NCBI GenBank assembly: GCA_003563755.1
Contig: PWUB01000337.1
Coordinates: 1 to 15,719 of the forward strand
Length of the DNA: 15,719 bases
Direction of reading: 5' to 3'
From: Clostridia bacterium
GTDB taxonomy: Bacteria; Bacillota_E; SLMV01; PUMD01
How positions within the stretch are numbered: position 1 is the stretch's first letter; each line of letters opens with the position of its first letter. This document shows, in pieces, positions 1 through 5,987 of the stretch. Below the pieces are notes generated by a model. The model had not been told where the DNA came from, ran no database searches, and was given only the letters and a program-made list of their open reading frames with translations. Position numbers and translations under genes: made by a program.

Positions 1-171
1 CACGGCCTCTATATCCTCAACAACACCGCCTGTCACGGCCGATGTCGGTATCTCAACGGTACCCACGGCATTGAGGACGGGAGCCTCTGGTCTTCCGCGC
101 AGCTCGACCGCTCTCAGAACTCCGGTGTCCATCTCCAGGCCTATAGATCTGATGCCCCCGAACAAACCCAC
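1..171 (-). CDS. pilM: PilM-like type IV pilus assembly ATPase, N-terminal part
   Basis: This gene runs off the left edge; about 57 codons are visible. It starts at a GTG at 169-171, the only reasonable start after an in-frame TGA at 202-204, with an AGGTGG ribosome binding site just upstream. The visible protein begins MGLFGGIRSIGLEMDTGVLR and continues into AVELRG. This matches the typical PilM start: a short lead, then the actin-like phosphate-1 strand (IGLEMDTGVLRAVEL, usually IGLDIGSSSIKAVEL). PilM is a cytoplasmic actin-fold protein that binds the N-terminal tail of PilN and links the inner-membrane PilNO complex to the pilus motor. It follows pilC by about 96 bases, which supports the call. 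The usual Gly-Ser of the strand-turn is replaced here by Asp-Thr-Gly. The rest of the gene is outside the window. Confidence 0.8.
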   Translation of the reverse strand, partial: MGLFGGIRSIGLEMDTGVLRAVELRGRPEAPVLNAVGTVEIPTSAVTGGVVEDIEAV

Positions 172-234
172 AACACCACCTGCTCTCCGGCTCGCCGGAC
201 CTCACGCTGATGACCGGCGGTCGTTGATAGGTTG

Positions 235-264
235 AGGCCCCCTCTTACAGCTCGACCGGGGCCT
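235..264 (-). other. Inverted repeat between pilC and pilM
   Basis: AGGCCCC (235-241) and GGGGCCT (258-264) are perfect 7-base arms around a 16-base spacer. They begin four bases after the pilC stop codon in the direction of transcription. No run of U follows, so it is not a standard intrinsic terminator. It could be an RNA processing or stability element that lowers pilM expression relative to pilC; that role is inference. Confidence 0.35.
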
Positions 265-267
265 GGC

Positions 268-1479
268 TCAACCACCTATCTGCGTTATGACCGTAAACAT
301 CGGCAGATACAGCGATACGACCATCGCACCGACGAGTCCGCCCACAAGGATCAAGAGCAGCGGCTCGATCAGAGAGGTCAGACCCTTGGTGATGATCGCC
401 ACCTCCTCCTCGTAAAAGTCAGCAACACGGTTAAGCAGGGATGCCAGCTCACCCGTTTCCTCGCCGATGGCGATCATGATCGTCACCATGGGCGGAAACA
501 GCTCGCTTCTCCGCAGGGGCTCAGCTATGCTCTGACCTTCCTGGATACTGCGGCCGGCATCCCGAACGGCTGTGGCCACCTGCACGCTACCCGCGGTAGG
601 TCCGGCGGTCTCCAGGGCCTGCAGAACGGGTATGCCTCCCGCAAGAAGAGTGGATAAGGTGCGGCAGAACCTCGCAACCGTGGTCTTCAAGAAGAGGTCG
701 CCGAAAATCGGCAGCCTAAATTTGACCTGGTCCACCGTCCGCTCACCGTGCTCGCTGGCAGCGAAGGTCCTGAGCCCCAACCCCAGACCGACAGCTCCCA
801 CCAGGTAGAGGTACCAGTAGCCCCGGAGGGAATTGCTGACTCCAATAACGACGCGGGTCGGAAGCGGCAGGGCCACACCGGGGGGGAACATAGCGGTAAA
901 CACCGGAACGATGAAGAACAGCATGCCCAGGAGCACGACGACGGCGAAGATCATGACCGCCAGGGGATAGAAGGTCGCGCTGCGGATGTTGTCCCTCAGC
1001 GTCTTATCCCGATCAATCTGGTCCGCCAGCCTTTCCAAGACCTCGACGAGGTTGCCGCCCACCTCACCTGCCCTGACCATGTCGACGTACATATCCGAAA
1101 ACACCTCGGAATAAACCCGAAGAGCCTCGGAAAAGCTCATTCCCCCCTCGACATTGCGCGCCACGTCCTTCGTTATCTCCCCCAGGCGCGGATTGGTAGT
1201 CTGTTCGGTGAGGGCATTGAGGGTGCGTATTAACGGTATGCCGGCGTTCAACATGGCTGCCAGCTGGCGGGTGAACAGGGTCAGATCACCCATGCTGACG
1301 CTGCGCCGCCGCACCTGCAGGACACCCTTCAGCCGCGACTCGCGGACCTCATCGAGATCCACGGTGGTGTAACCCATGCGCCTCAACCGGCTCACCGCAG
1401 CGGTTTCGTTCTCAGCCTCGACCTTGCCGGTGAGGAGCTGACCCCTGCCATCTATGGCTTCATACGCATACAGCGCCAT
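268..1479 (-). CDS. pilC: Type IV pilus / type II secretion inner-membrane platform protein (PilC/GspF family)
   Basis: This is a 403-residue polytopic membrane protein, the usual length for PilC/GspF. It is the inner-membrane platform that couples the pilus ATPases to pilin assembly. The N-terminal stretch MALYAYEAIDGRGQLLTGKV is the standard family opening. Two tandem GspF domains follow at about residues 66-190 and 268-393, each beginning with the typical FTRQLAAMLNAGIPL or FCRTLSTLLAGGIPV segment. Membrane helices are visible near 171-198, 221-237 and 369-395. The ATG at 1477-1479 is chosen because AAGGAG lies five bases upstream; a longer reading frame to 1575 has no family similarity. 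pilM follows downstream. Neither pilB nor pilT is upstream and no prepilin gene lies between pilC and pilM, so this is only part of the machinery. Whether it serves pili, competence or secretion cannot be told. Confidence 0.93.
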   Translation of the reverse strand: MALYAYEAIDGRGQLLTGKVEAENETAAVSRLRRMGYTTVDLDEVRESRLKGVLQVRRRSVSMGDLTLFTRQLAAMLNAGIPLIRTLNALTEQTTNPRLGEITKDVARNVEGGMSFSEALRVYSEVFSDMYVDMVRAGEVGGNLVEVLERLADQIDRDKTLRDNIRSATFYPLAVMIFAVVVLLGMLFFIVPVFTAMFPPGVALPLPTRVVIGVSNSLRGYWYLYLVGAVGLGLGLRTFAASEHGERTVDQVKFRLPIFGDLFLKTTVARFCRTLSTLLAGGIPVLQALETAGPTAGSVQVATAVRDAGRSIQEGQSIAEPLRRSELFPPMVTIMIAIGEETGELASLLNRVADFYEEEVAIITKGLTSLIEPLLLILVGGLVGAMVVSLYLPMFTVITQIGG

Positions 1480-1733
1480 GTCTTCTCCTTCCATCCCAGC
1501 GAATAACTCCATCGAACGAGGTGATCGTTCGCAGCAGCTGTGCCGATGCGCGCAGCGTACAGCGATTCCGAACACCTACAAGGGTCCCGGAGACAAGAAC
1601 CCGTGATATTCGTGTATTCTCGACTTCTTACAGCAATTCCTGCAAGCAGCTCCAAGTTTTTCACGGAATGTGTTACCGACAGAAGCAAAGAAAGGATAGA
1701 AGCATTGGTGGGATCTTCAGGGTTGGACCGCCA
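1480..1733 (-). other. 254-base gene-free region upstream of pilC
   Basis: No convincing gene is visible here. The reading frames that cross it are extensions or shadows without family similarity. The pilC ribosome binding site AAGGAG sits at its left end, and an inverted repeat lies at 1513-1531. A pilC promoter is expected here because the gap is long, but I found no -35/-10 pair good enough to call. I looked for the conserved cores of a c-di-GMP riboswitch, common before pilus genes, and did not find them. Confidence 0.5.
1513..1531. repeat. 7-5-7 perfect inverted repeat upstream of pilC
   Basis: CGAACGA, a five-base spacer GGTGA, and TCGTTCG form a perfect inverted repeat 33 bases upstream of the pilC ATG. 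As DNA it has the size of a dimeric repressor half-site pair; as RNA it would be a short hairpin ahead of the ribosome binding site. No U-run follows on either strand, so a terminator is unlikely. Which role it has is not decided by the sequence. Confidence 0.4.
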
Positions 1734-1964
1734 CTACATCCGGCCAGGCTCACACCAGAGGTAATATCGAAGTTCGGTGTGGCCGCGGCGCTTGATCACA
1801 CCGACATCACACAGCCTGCATTTGCGGAGGAAAGCGTACTCTCGGCGACCCTGGGCGAGGTTGTCGGCAAGGACATCCAGGAACCTGTCAATGTCACCGG
1901 TCTTCGGGTCGAGCTCACCCACTCGGCGGATCATGGTATAAAGGAATCCTCGTTCATCCCCCAT
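1734..1964 (-). CDS. Small cysteine-containing protein of unknown function
   Basis: I do not recognise this 76-residue protein. The ATG at 1962-1964 has a GAGAGG site eight bases upstream and overlaps the 3' end of yqeG by 11 bases, so the two are probably translationally coupled. The N-terminal half (MGDERGFLYTMIRRVGELDP onward) looks helical and amphipathic. The C-terminal half carries CRLC at residues 49-52 and a third cysteine near 71, with a histidine (RRGHTEL) between them. A small metal site is possible but there is no complete four-ligand zinc ribbon. It ends in GRM before a TAG. In Bacillus yqeG is followed by yqeH and aroE, not by a gene like this. The reading frame and coupling make it likely to be real; its function is open. 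Confidence 0.6.
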   Translation of the reverse strand: MGDERGFLYTMIRRVGELDPKTGDIDRFLDVLADNLAQGRREYAFLRKCRLCDVGVIKRRGHTELRYYLWCEPGRM

Positions 1965-2514
1965 GGCTGTGCCTCTCTCCCTCAACGTCGGACGAACCAC
2001 CCGGGAGCCGCGTGTAGCCGTGACGCTGCAGGTAGTCCAGGATCTTCCTCTCCACAAAACGAAGGATCTTGGTCAGCGGGAAATCCCTCTCGCTCAGCGG
2101 CTCGACGAGTATCGTACACATACCCATGCGGTTGCCACCGAGTACATCGGTGAAGAGCTGATCGCCGACCACTGCCGTCCGCTGGGGTGAGGCGGAAAGG
2201 GTCTTCAGTACCCGTCTGTAACCCCGACGGCGCGGCTTGGTGGCCCCACCGATGGCGGGGACCCCAAGCCGCTCGGAAAGCCTCTTCACTCGATCGGACA
2301 GAGCGTTTGACACTACCGCGACCTTGAACTCATCGCGCACCTGTTCCAACCAGTCAACGGTGGATGCACTGATGTCGTCAGAACCCCACGGGACCAGGGT
2401 ATTATCGAGATCACAGATTATGGCCTCGATGTCCTTTCTGCCCAGATCCTCAAGGTCTATCTGCGATAGAGCCTCAACGTGTTGATCCGGGGTCAGAAGC
2501 TGCACTAACCGCAA
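1954..2514 (-). CDS. yqeG: YqeG family HAD phosphatase
   Basis: This 186-residue protein is a HAD-superfamily subclass IIIA phosphatase of the YqeG family, cytoplasmic, with no firmly established physiological substrate. HAD motif I is DLDNTL at 35-40 (nucleophile Asp35, general acid Asp37), motif II is VVSNA with Ser69, motif III is Lys93 in ATKPRRRGY, and motif IV is GDQLFTDVLGG at 117-127. The opening LLTPDQHVEAL matches the family N-terminus. The start is a TTG at 2512-2514 with GGAGGAG seven bases upstream; a GTG three codons later is too far from that site. It lies 38 bases after sigK, probably in the same transcript, and overlaps the next small gene. Confidence 0.93.
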   Translation of the reverse strand: MRLVQLLTPDQHVEALSQIDLEDLGRKDIEAIICDLDNTLVPWGSDDISASTVDWLEQVRDEFKVAVVSNALSDRVKRLSERLGVPAIGGATKPRRRGYRRVLKTLSASPQRTAVVGDQLFTDVLGGNRMGMCTILVEPLSERDFPLTKILRFVERKILDYLQRHGYTRLPGGSSDVEGERHSHGG

Positions 2515-2552
2515 TGGCTCACTCCTCCAAGTCAGTCCTCACTTCGACGGGT

Positions 2553-3254
2553 CTACGCGTACTTCCGCATGGCGCGGGTAAGCTTGTTGATGCTGCGCTT
2601 TTGTATCCTGGAAACGTAAGAGCGCGAGATGTTCAAGATATCAGCAATCTCACGCTGCGTACGAATCTCTGCACCATTTATCCCGTAGCGCATTTCTATG
2701 ACCGTTCGTTCCCTGGGGGTCAGAACGTCGAGACAGTCCATCATCCTCTGTAGGAGCAGCTCGCGGTTGACGGACTCAGGAACCGATTCTTCATCGCTGG
2801 CCAGGATATCCAGGAGGCTGATCTCGTTTCCTTCCTGGTCGGTTCCTATCGGATCCTCCAGGGAGGTCTCGTTCCTCCCCTTCAAGCGACGCAGCGCCAT
2901 GAGAATCTCATTCTCTATACAACGGGCCACATAGGTTGCTAGCCTCACACCCTTGCGGCGGTCAAAGGTATCTATGCCCTTGATCAAACCTATGATACCT
3001 ATAGAAATCAGGTCCTCCGTCTCGATAGCCGTGTTGTCGAACTTCTTGGCAACGTGAGCTACAAGCCGCAGGTTGTGTGCAATTAGTTCGTCGCGGGCAT
3101 GTTCATCTCCTTGTTCCATTCTCTCGAGATAGAGCCGTTCCCTGCTCGGAGGCAGCGGTTGAGGGAAGCTCTTCTTGCCGGAGATGTAACCGGCGAGGAA
3201 GGAGAGTCCCTGCGCCACCAGGACACCAAGTAACGCCACGAGACCGATCTCCAC
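2553..3254 (-). CDS. sigK: Sporulation sigma factor SigK (pro-sigma-K)
   Basis: This 233-residue sigma-70 family protein resembles the late mother-cell sigma factor of sporulation along its whole length. Residues 1-20 form a hydrophobic pro-sequence (MEIGLVALLGVLVAQGLSFL), the part that in Bacillus keeps pro-sigma-K at the membrane until the protease SpoIVFB removes it. Then comes the SigK hallmark SFPQPLPPS at 29-37, region 2 at about 45-123 (GDEHARDELIAHNLRLVAH; DLISIGIIGLIKGIDTF), the SigK-type linker DPIGTDQEGNEISLLDIL, and region 4 with a helix-turn-helix near 199-222 (TQREIADILNISRSYVSRIQ). The linker and FPQPL segment separate it from SigE. A GTG start at 3252-3254 follows GAGGAGG. The gene is uninterrupted, with no skin-like element. 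It lies 140 bases downstream of mltG and probably has its own promoter. Confidence 0.95.
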   Translation of the reverse strand: MEIGLVALLGVLVAQGLSFLAGYISGKKSFPQPLPPSRERLYLERMEQGDEHARDELIAHNLRLVAHVAKKFDNTAIETEDLISIGIIGLIKGIDTFDRRKGVRLATYVARCIENEILMALRRLKGRNETSLEDPIGTDQEGNEISLLDILASDEESVPESVNRELLLQRMMDCLDVLTPRERTVIEMRYGINGAEIRTQREIADILNISRSYVSRIQKRSINKLTRAMRKYA

Positions 3255-3310
3255 GGTGAGAAGACCTCCTCTGTGTGCAGGTGTGATGGTTGCTGAAGCA
3301 GGCACAATCG

Positions 3311-3329
3311 CGATGCACATTCTGCATCG
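3311..3329. repeat. 7-5-7 perfect inverted repeat in the sigK leader
   Basis: CGATGCA, spacer CATTC, TGCATCG form a perfect inverted repeat 57 bases upstream of the sigK start. If the candidate promoter at 3335-3362 is used, this repeat would fall at the very 5' end of the mRNA or just around the start site. It could be an operator or a 5' stabilising hairpin. Confidence 0.4.
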
Positions 3330-3334
3330 GCTAT

Positions 3335-3362
3335 TATCTTATGCACGGGATGCCCCGTGTGT
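3335..3362 (-). promoter_or_regulatory. Candidate SigK/SigE-type promoter of sigK
   Basis: Read on the minus strand, CATAAGATA (3335-3343) matches the SigK -10 consensus CATAnnnTA exactly, and an AC dinucleotide at 3361-3362 lies 17 bases upstream, where the short SigK -35 element is expected. In Bacillus sigK is transcribed by SigE and then by SigK itself, so such a promoter makes sense. The consensus is short and a chance match is possible. A perfect palindrome (3344-3359) fills the spacer between the two boxes. Confidence 0.45.
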
Positions 3363-3394
3363 GCCTGTCCTCGGCAGGAATTCTCAGAAGCAGG

Positions 3395-4435
3395 TTACGG
3401 GAGATACCGCCTGATGTTGGCCAGGTGTTCCGGGTAGGTCCGGGCGAAGGCGTGCGAACCATCACCGCGGGACACAAAGTACAGGTAATCGGTTTCTGCA
3501 GGGTGCAAAACTGCATCTATGCTGGCCCGGCTCGGGGTGGCGATGGGCCCCGGGGGAAGCGACGGACTGCGGTACGTGTTGTAGGTAGATTCAACCTCGG
3601 TATCCTCGGTAAGGACCACCCCATCCCGCCGGCCGTGTACGTAGAGGACCGTGGAGCAGGCATCGAGCTTCATGCCCAATCCGAGGCGGTTCATGAAGAC
3701 CGAAGCTACCACCTCTCGCTCCTCGCACAGAACGGTCTCGCGTTCGACTATGGAGGCCAGGGTGACGATTTCATGCACCGACAGACCTAACTCCTCCGCC
3801 CGTCTGAGGCGGTCTTCGCTCCAGATGGATCTGAAGCCGTCGATCATCCTCTCGATGATCTGTTCCTCGGTCGCTTTATACCGGATGTCGTAGGTATCGG
3901 GAAACAAGTAGCCTTCCAGGGGGGAGGCAGGAAGATCAAACTCAGGGCACATGACCCGGGCAGCGTACCCCTCTGGGAGCCACTCTCCTACCAGCGACGC
4001 ATCGGCAACCAGGGAGGAGAAGATCTCTTCATCCCCCATCCCCTGGTTCACCAGGGAAGCAACGGTCATGTCCACGGTCAGCCCCTCCACGACGGTGAAC
4101 CTAACGGTCGCCACTTCCCCGCGGACCAGCACGTCCAGGATTTCCTCGGGTGCCATGTCCGGACTCAACCGGTACCAGCCCGCCCGGATCTCTGCATCCA
4201 TCTCCCCGAGACGGCTGAGCAGCCTGAACGCCAGGGAACTCCGTATGAGTCCTCGATCCTCCAAGAGATCGGCGACCTGCCCACTGCTGGCCCCGGCAGA
4301 GATCTCAACGAGTACAGAATCGACCGTCCCGGCGCTGACTGGAATGAGGGCCTGTTGCCATTGGCTGTACGCCCAGTATGCTGCCGCACCCAGCAGCACG
4401 GCCATCAGCAGCAATCCGACAACTACCTTGCGCAT
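3395..4435 (-). CDS. mltG: Endolytic murein transglycosylase MltG (YceG-like)
   Basis: This 346-residue protein cleaves nascent peptidoglycan strands at the outer face of the membrane and is thought to set glycan chain ends. One membrane anchor spans about residues 4-24. A small LysM-like domain follows (about 40-110), then the catalytic domain. Family motifs are LEGYLFPDTY at 173-182, SIVERET at 228-234 with the presumed catalytic Glu231, VFMNRL at 246-251, YNTYRSPSLPPGPIATPS at 285-302, and YLYFVSRGDGSHAFARTYPEH at 317-337. The ATG at 4433-4435 has AGGAG four bases upstream. Oddly, the segment usually written LQSDPTVIY is LDACSTVLY here, losing the Asp-Pro. It follows DUF1292 by 25 bases and ends the ruvX operon; the same order occurs in Bacillus. 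Confidence 0.95.
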   Translation of the reverse strand: MRKVVVGLLLMAVLLGAAAYWAYSQWQQALIPVSAGTVDSVLVEISAGASSGQVADLLEDRGLIRSSLAFRLLSRLGEMDAEIRAGWYRLSPDMAPEEILDVLVRGEVATVRFTVVEGLTVDMTVASLVNQGMGDEEIFSSLVADASLVGEWLPEGYAARVMCPEFDLPASPLEGYLFPDTYDIRYKATEEQIIERMIDGFRSIWSEDRLRRAEELGLSVHEIVTLASIVERETVLCEEREVVASVFMNRLGLGMKLDACSTVLYVHGRRDGVVLTEDTEVESTYNTYRSPSLPPGPIATPSRASIDAVLHPAETDYLYFVSRGDGSHAFARTYPEHLANIRRYLP

Positions 4436-4460
4436 CGGTCTCCTCTCCCAGGGATACCGG

Positions 4461-4727
4461 TCAGCCTTCCTCGTCTAGCATCTCCTGCCACATGCGCTCC
4501 ACCGCTGCGAGTTCCTCGTCGTCTCTGAGCTCCTCGAGATACGTCTCCTCCTCGTCGTGCATCAGGCGAAAGGCGTATGCTTCATCGTCGGTGCCATGTT
4601 CTGGGATACAGATCAGGTACTGCTGATCCCCGATCATCAACTGCTGTAGCACCTCGAAGGAATGCTCCTCACCTTCATCATCAAGCAGCTCCAGTATTTC
4701 TCCCTCGCCCACCGGTCCTACAGACAT
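4461..4727 (-). CDS. DUF1292 family acidic protein (YrzB-like)
   Basis: This 88-residue, strongly acidic protein belongs to the DUF1292 family, of unknown biochemical role. The core is ILELLDDEGEEHSFEVLQ followed by QQYLICIPEHGTDDEAYAFRL, the usual pattern of a short beta-rich acidic domain. There are no cysteine clusters, signal peptide or membrane segments. The ATG at 4725-4727 has a near-perfect GGAGGTGA site seven bases upstream. It lies 27 bases after ruvX and 25 bases before mltG, and in many Bacillota DUF1292 genes sit in exactly this place between the resolvase and MltG. Confidence 0.9.
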   Translation of the reverse strand: MSVGPVGEGEILELLDDEGEEHSFEVLQQLMIGDQQYLICIPEHGTDDEAYAFRLMHDEEETYLEELRDDEELAAVERMWQEMLDEEG

Positions 4728-4754
4728 TCAGACATCACCTCCGCATCATCACTA

Positions 4755-5201
4755 TCATGCCTCATCGCTGTCACCCGAAACCCTGCGATCAAGGTATGTT
4801 TGAAGGATCAAGGCAGCTGCCAGCTTATCAATAAGACCCTTTCTCCTGCGCCTGCTGTGGTCCTGCGCGATGAGAACATCTTCGGCGAGTTTAGTGGTCA
4901 ATCTCTCGTCCTGCATCCTCACCTTACATGATACGACCCGCTCCAGGTGGTCCTTCCACTCGATGGCCTGCCGCGCCCTGGGCCCAAGGCTTCCATCCAT
5001 ATTCCGGGCCAGGCCCACCACCAGAACCCCTGCTCCGTGCTCGCAGCACAGGTCCGCTATGGCTCGCACGGCTGCCTCGAAGTCCGGAATCTTCCGGGTG
5101 CCCCATTCAAGGGTGCAGAGAGGCTGAGCAACGGTTAGTGTCGGATCGCTGATGGCCACACCTATTCTTCTATCGCCAGGGTCTATCGCGATGATCCTCA
5201 A
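4755..5201 (-). CDS. ruvX: Putative Holliday junction resolvase / pre-16S rRNA nuclease RuvX (YqgF)
   Basis: This 148-residue protein of the RNase H-fold YqgF family is annotated as a Holliday junction resolvase-like nuclease; in E. coli the homologue is linked to 16S rRNA 5' maturation. Motifs are IIAIDPGDRRIGVAISD at 3-19 with catalytic Asp7, VVGLARNMDGS at 61-71, QDERLTT at 97-103, and IDKLAAALILQTYLD at 124-138 with Asp125. The start is the TTG at 5199-5201, preceded at seven bases by AGGAGG (5209-5214); an upstream ATG at 5264 would add 21 residues with no family similarity. The first 32 bases lie inside the end of the rhomboid gene, so expression is probably coupled. It is followed by DUF1292 and mltG. 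Confidence 0.93.
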   Translation of the reverse strand: MRIIAIDPGDRRIGVAISDPTLTVAQPLCTLEWGTRKIPDFEAAVRAIADLCCEHGAGVLVVGLARNMDGSLGPRARQAIEWKDHLERVVSCKVRMQDERLTTKLAEDVLIAQDHSRRRRKGLIDKLAAALILQTYLDRRVSGDSDEA

Positions 5202-5898
5202 AGTCAAACCTCCTCGTCGTGCGGCGCCCCCGCGAGGAGGCATCAGCACGGAACCAGAACACAAGGATTGCCCCCGCCAGAAAACCGCCTATGTGGGCCC
5301 ACCAGGCGACAGCCTGGGCCCCGAGCACTGTCGTACCACTCAGAACCTGAATCAGGAACCAGACCAGCAGAAACACCACGGCAGGAATCTCGACGACGGT
5401 GAGAAACAGGCCCAGAGGTACCAGGGCCAGCACTCGTGCGTGGGGGAACATCAGTAAGTATGCGCCGAGAACACCAGCGATCGCACCGCTGGCGCCGATC
5501 GTCGGGACCATGCTCTGGGGGTTCATGACCGCATGTGCGAAATTACCCAGCGCACCGGTGATCAGGTAAAACAGCAGAAACCGCCCTGAACCCATGCTCG
5601 ACTCCACGTTGTCCGCAAATATCCACATGTACAGCATGTTGCCGCCGAAATGAAGCCAGCCTCCATGCAGAAAAGCCGCGGTAACCAGGGGGACCAGGGC
5701 AGGCCAGCGGTGAGGAAACAGGATGATGAAGGGATCCCCTATGAAGGCGGGAATCACTCCGTACGTGGTCACCAGTCGGGCCAACTCCGCCCGGCCGAGC
5801 GACAGCTGGTACAGGAAGATCGCCGTGTTGGCGATGATGAGCATGTATGTTATCCAGGGCCTTCGGTGAGAGCGGATGTTATCACTCAGGGGAATCAC
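5170..5898 (-). CDS. Rhomboid family intramembrane serine protease
   Basis: This 242-residue polytopic membrane protein cleaves transmembrane substrates within the bilayer. The catalytic serine is Ser137 in GASGAIAG (135-142) and its partner is His202 in WWAHIGGF. The L1/TM2 block HGGWLHFGGNMLYMWIF (78-94) includes the conserved His83 and Asn87 that stabilise the oxyanion. About six membrane helices are visible, from ITYMLIIANTAIFLY (16-30) to FLAGAILVFWF (206-216); the arginine-rich tail is cytoplasmic by the positive-inside rule. The GTG start at 5896-5898 has GAGGAGG about ten bases upstream. It heads the ruvX operon, overlaps ruvX by 32 bases, and diverges from the DUF4910 peptidase. The substrate is unknown. 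Confidence 0.94.
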   Translation of the reverse strand: MIPLSDNIRSHRRPWITYMLIIANTAIFLYQLSLGRAELARLVTTYGVIPAFIGDPFIILFPHRWPALVPLVTAAFLHGGWLHFGGNMLYMWIFADNVESSMGSGRFLLFYLITGALGNFAHAVMNPQSMVPTIGASGAIAGVLGAYLLMFPHARVLALVPLGLFLTVVEIPAVVFLLVWFLIQVLSGTTVLGAQAVAWWAHIGGFLAGAILVFWFRADASSRGRRTTRRFDFEDHRDRPWR

Positions 5899-5937
5899 CG
5901 GTAGTTCCCTCCTCAGATTAGAGGTTTCGCCGGCTCT

Positions 5938-5965
5938 TTGTCCAAATCATTATCATCCATATGCT
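5938..5965 (+). promoter_or_regulatory. Candidate SigA-type promoter of the DUF4910 gene
   Basis: TTGTCC (5938-5943) and TATGCT (5960-5965) each match the vegetative consensus at four of six positions with a 16-base spacer, about 22 bases before the start codon. The match is modest, but the 89-base divergent gap must hold a promoter for this gene. Confidence 0.35.
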
Positions 5966-5977
5966 GTCTCAAGTAAA
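5949..5977 (-). promoter_or_regulatory. Candidate promoter of the rhomboid-ruvX operon
   Basis: Read on the minus strand, TTTACT (5972-5977) and GATAAT (5949-5954) are 17 bases apart and would give a leader of about 40 bases with the full ribosome binding site. An alternative pair, TGGACA (5939-5944) and TCTAAT (5917-5922), is closer to consensus but would start the transcript inside the ribosome binding site. Either choice overlaps the plus-strand promoter. Confidence 0.3.
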
Positions 5978-5987
5978 GGAGGACACA

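Noticed and set aside
187..198. Short CCGGC-TC-GCCGG repeat just upstream of pilM
   Set aside because: A five-base stem with a two-base loop in GC-rich DNA is expected by chance.
1480..1575. Longer pilC start at 1575
   Set aside because: The added 32 residues are not seen in GspF proteins and bypass the AAGGAG site placed five bases before the ATG at 1479.
1480..1733. c-di-GMP riboswitch ahead of the pilus genes
   Set aside because: I looked for the conserved GEMM cores on the minus strand and found none.
1521..2153. A 210-codon plus-strand frame across the pilC upstream region, the small gene and yqeG
   Set aside because: It spans two minus-strand genes with good motifs and ribosome binding sites and has no family similarity.
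3344..3359. Hairpin after mltG as an intrinsic terminator
   Set aside because: The 6-4-6 repeat is followed by ATAAGATAATAG, not a U-run, and it fits better as a site within a promoter spacer.
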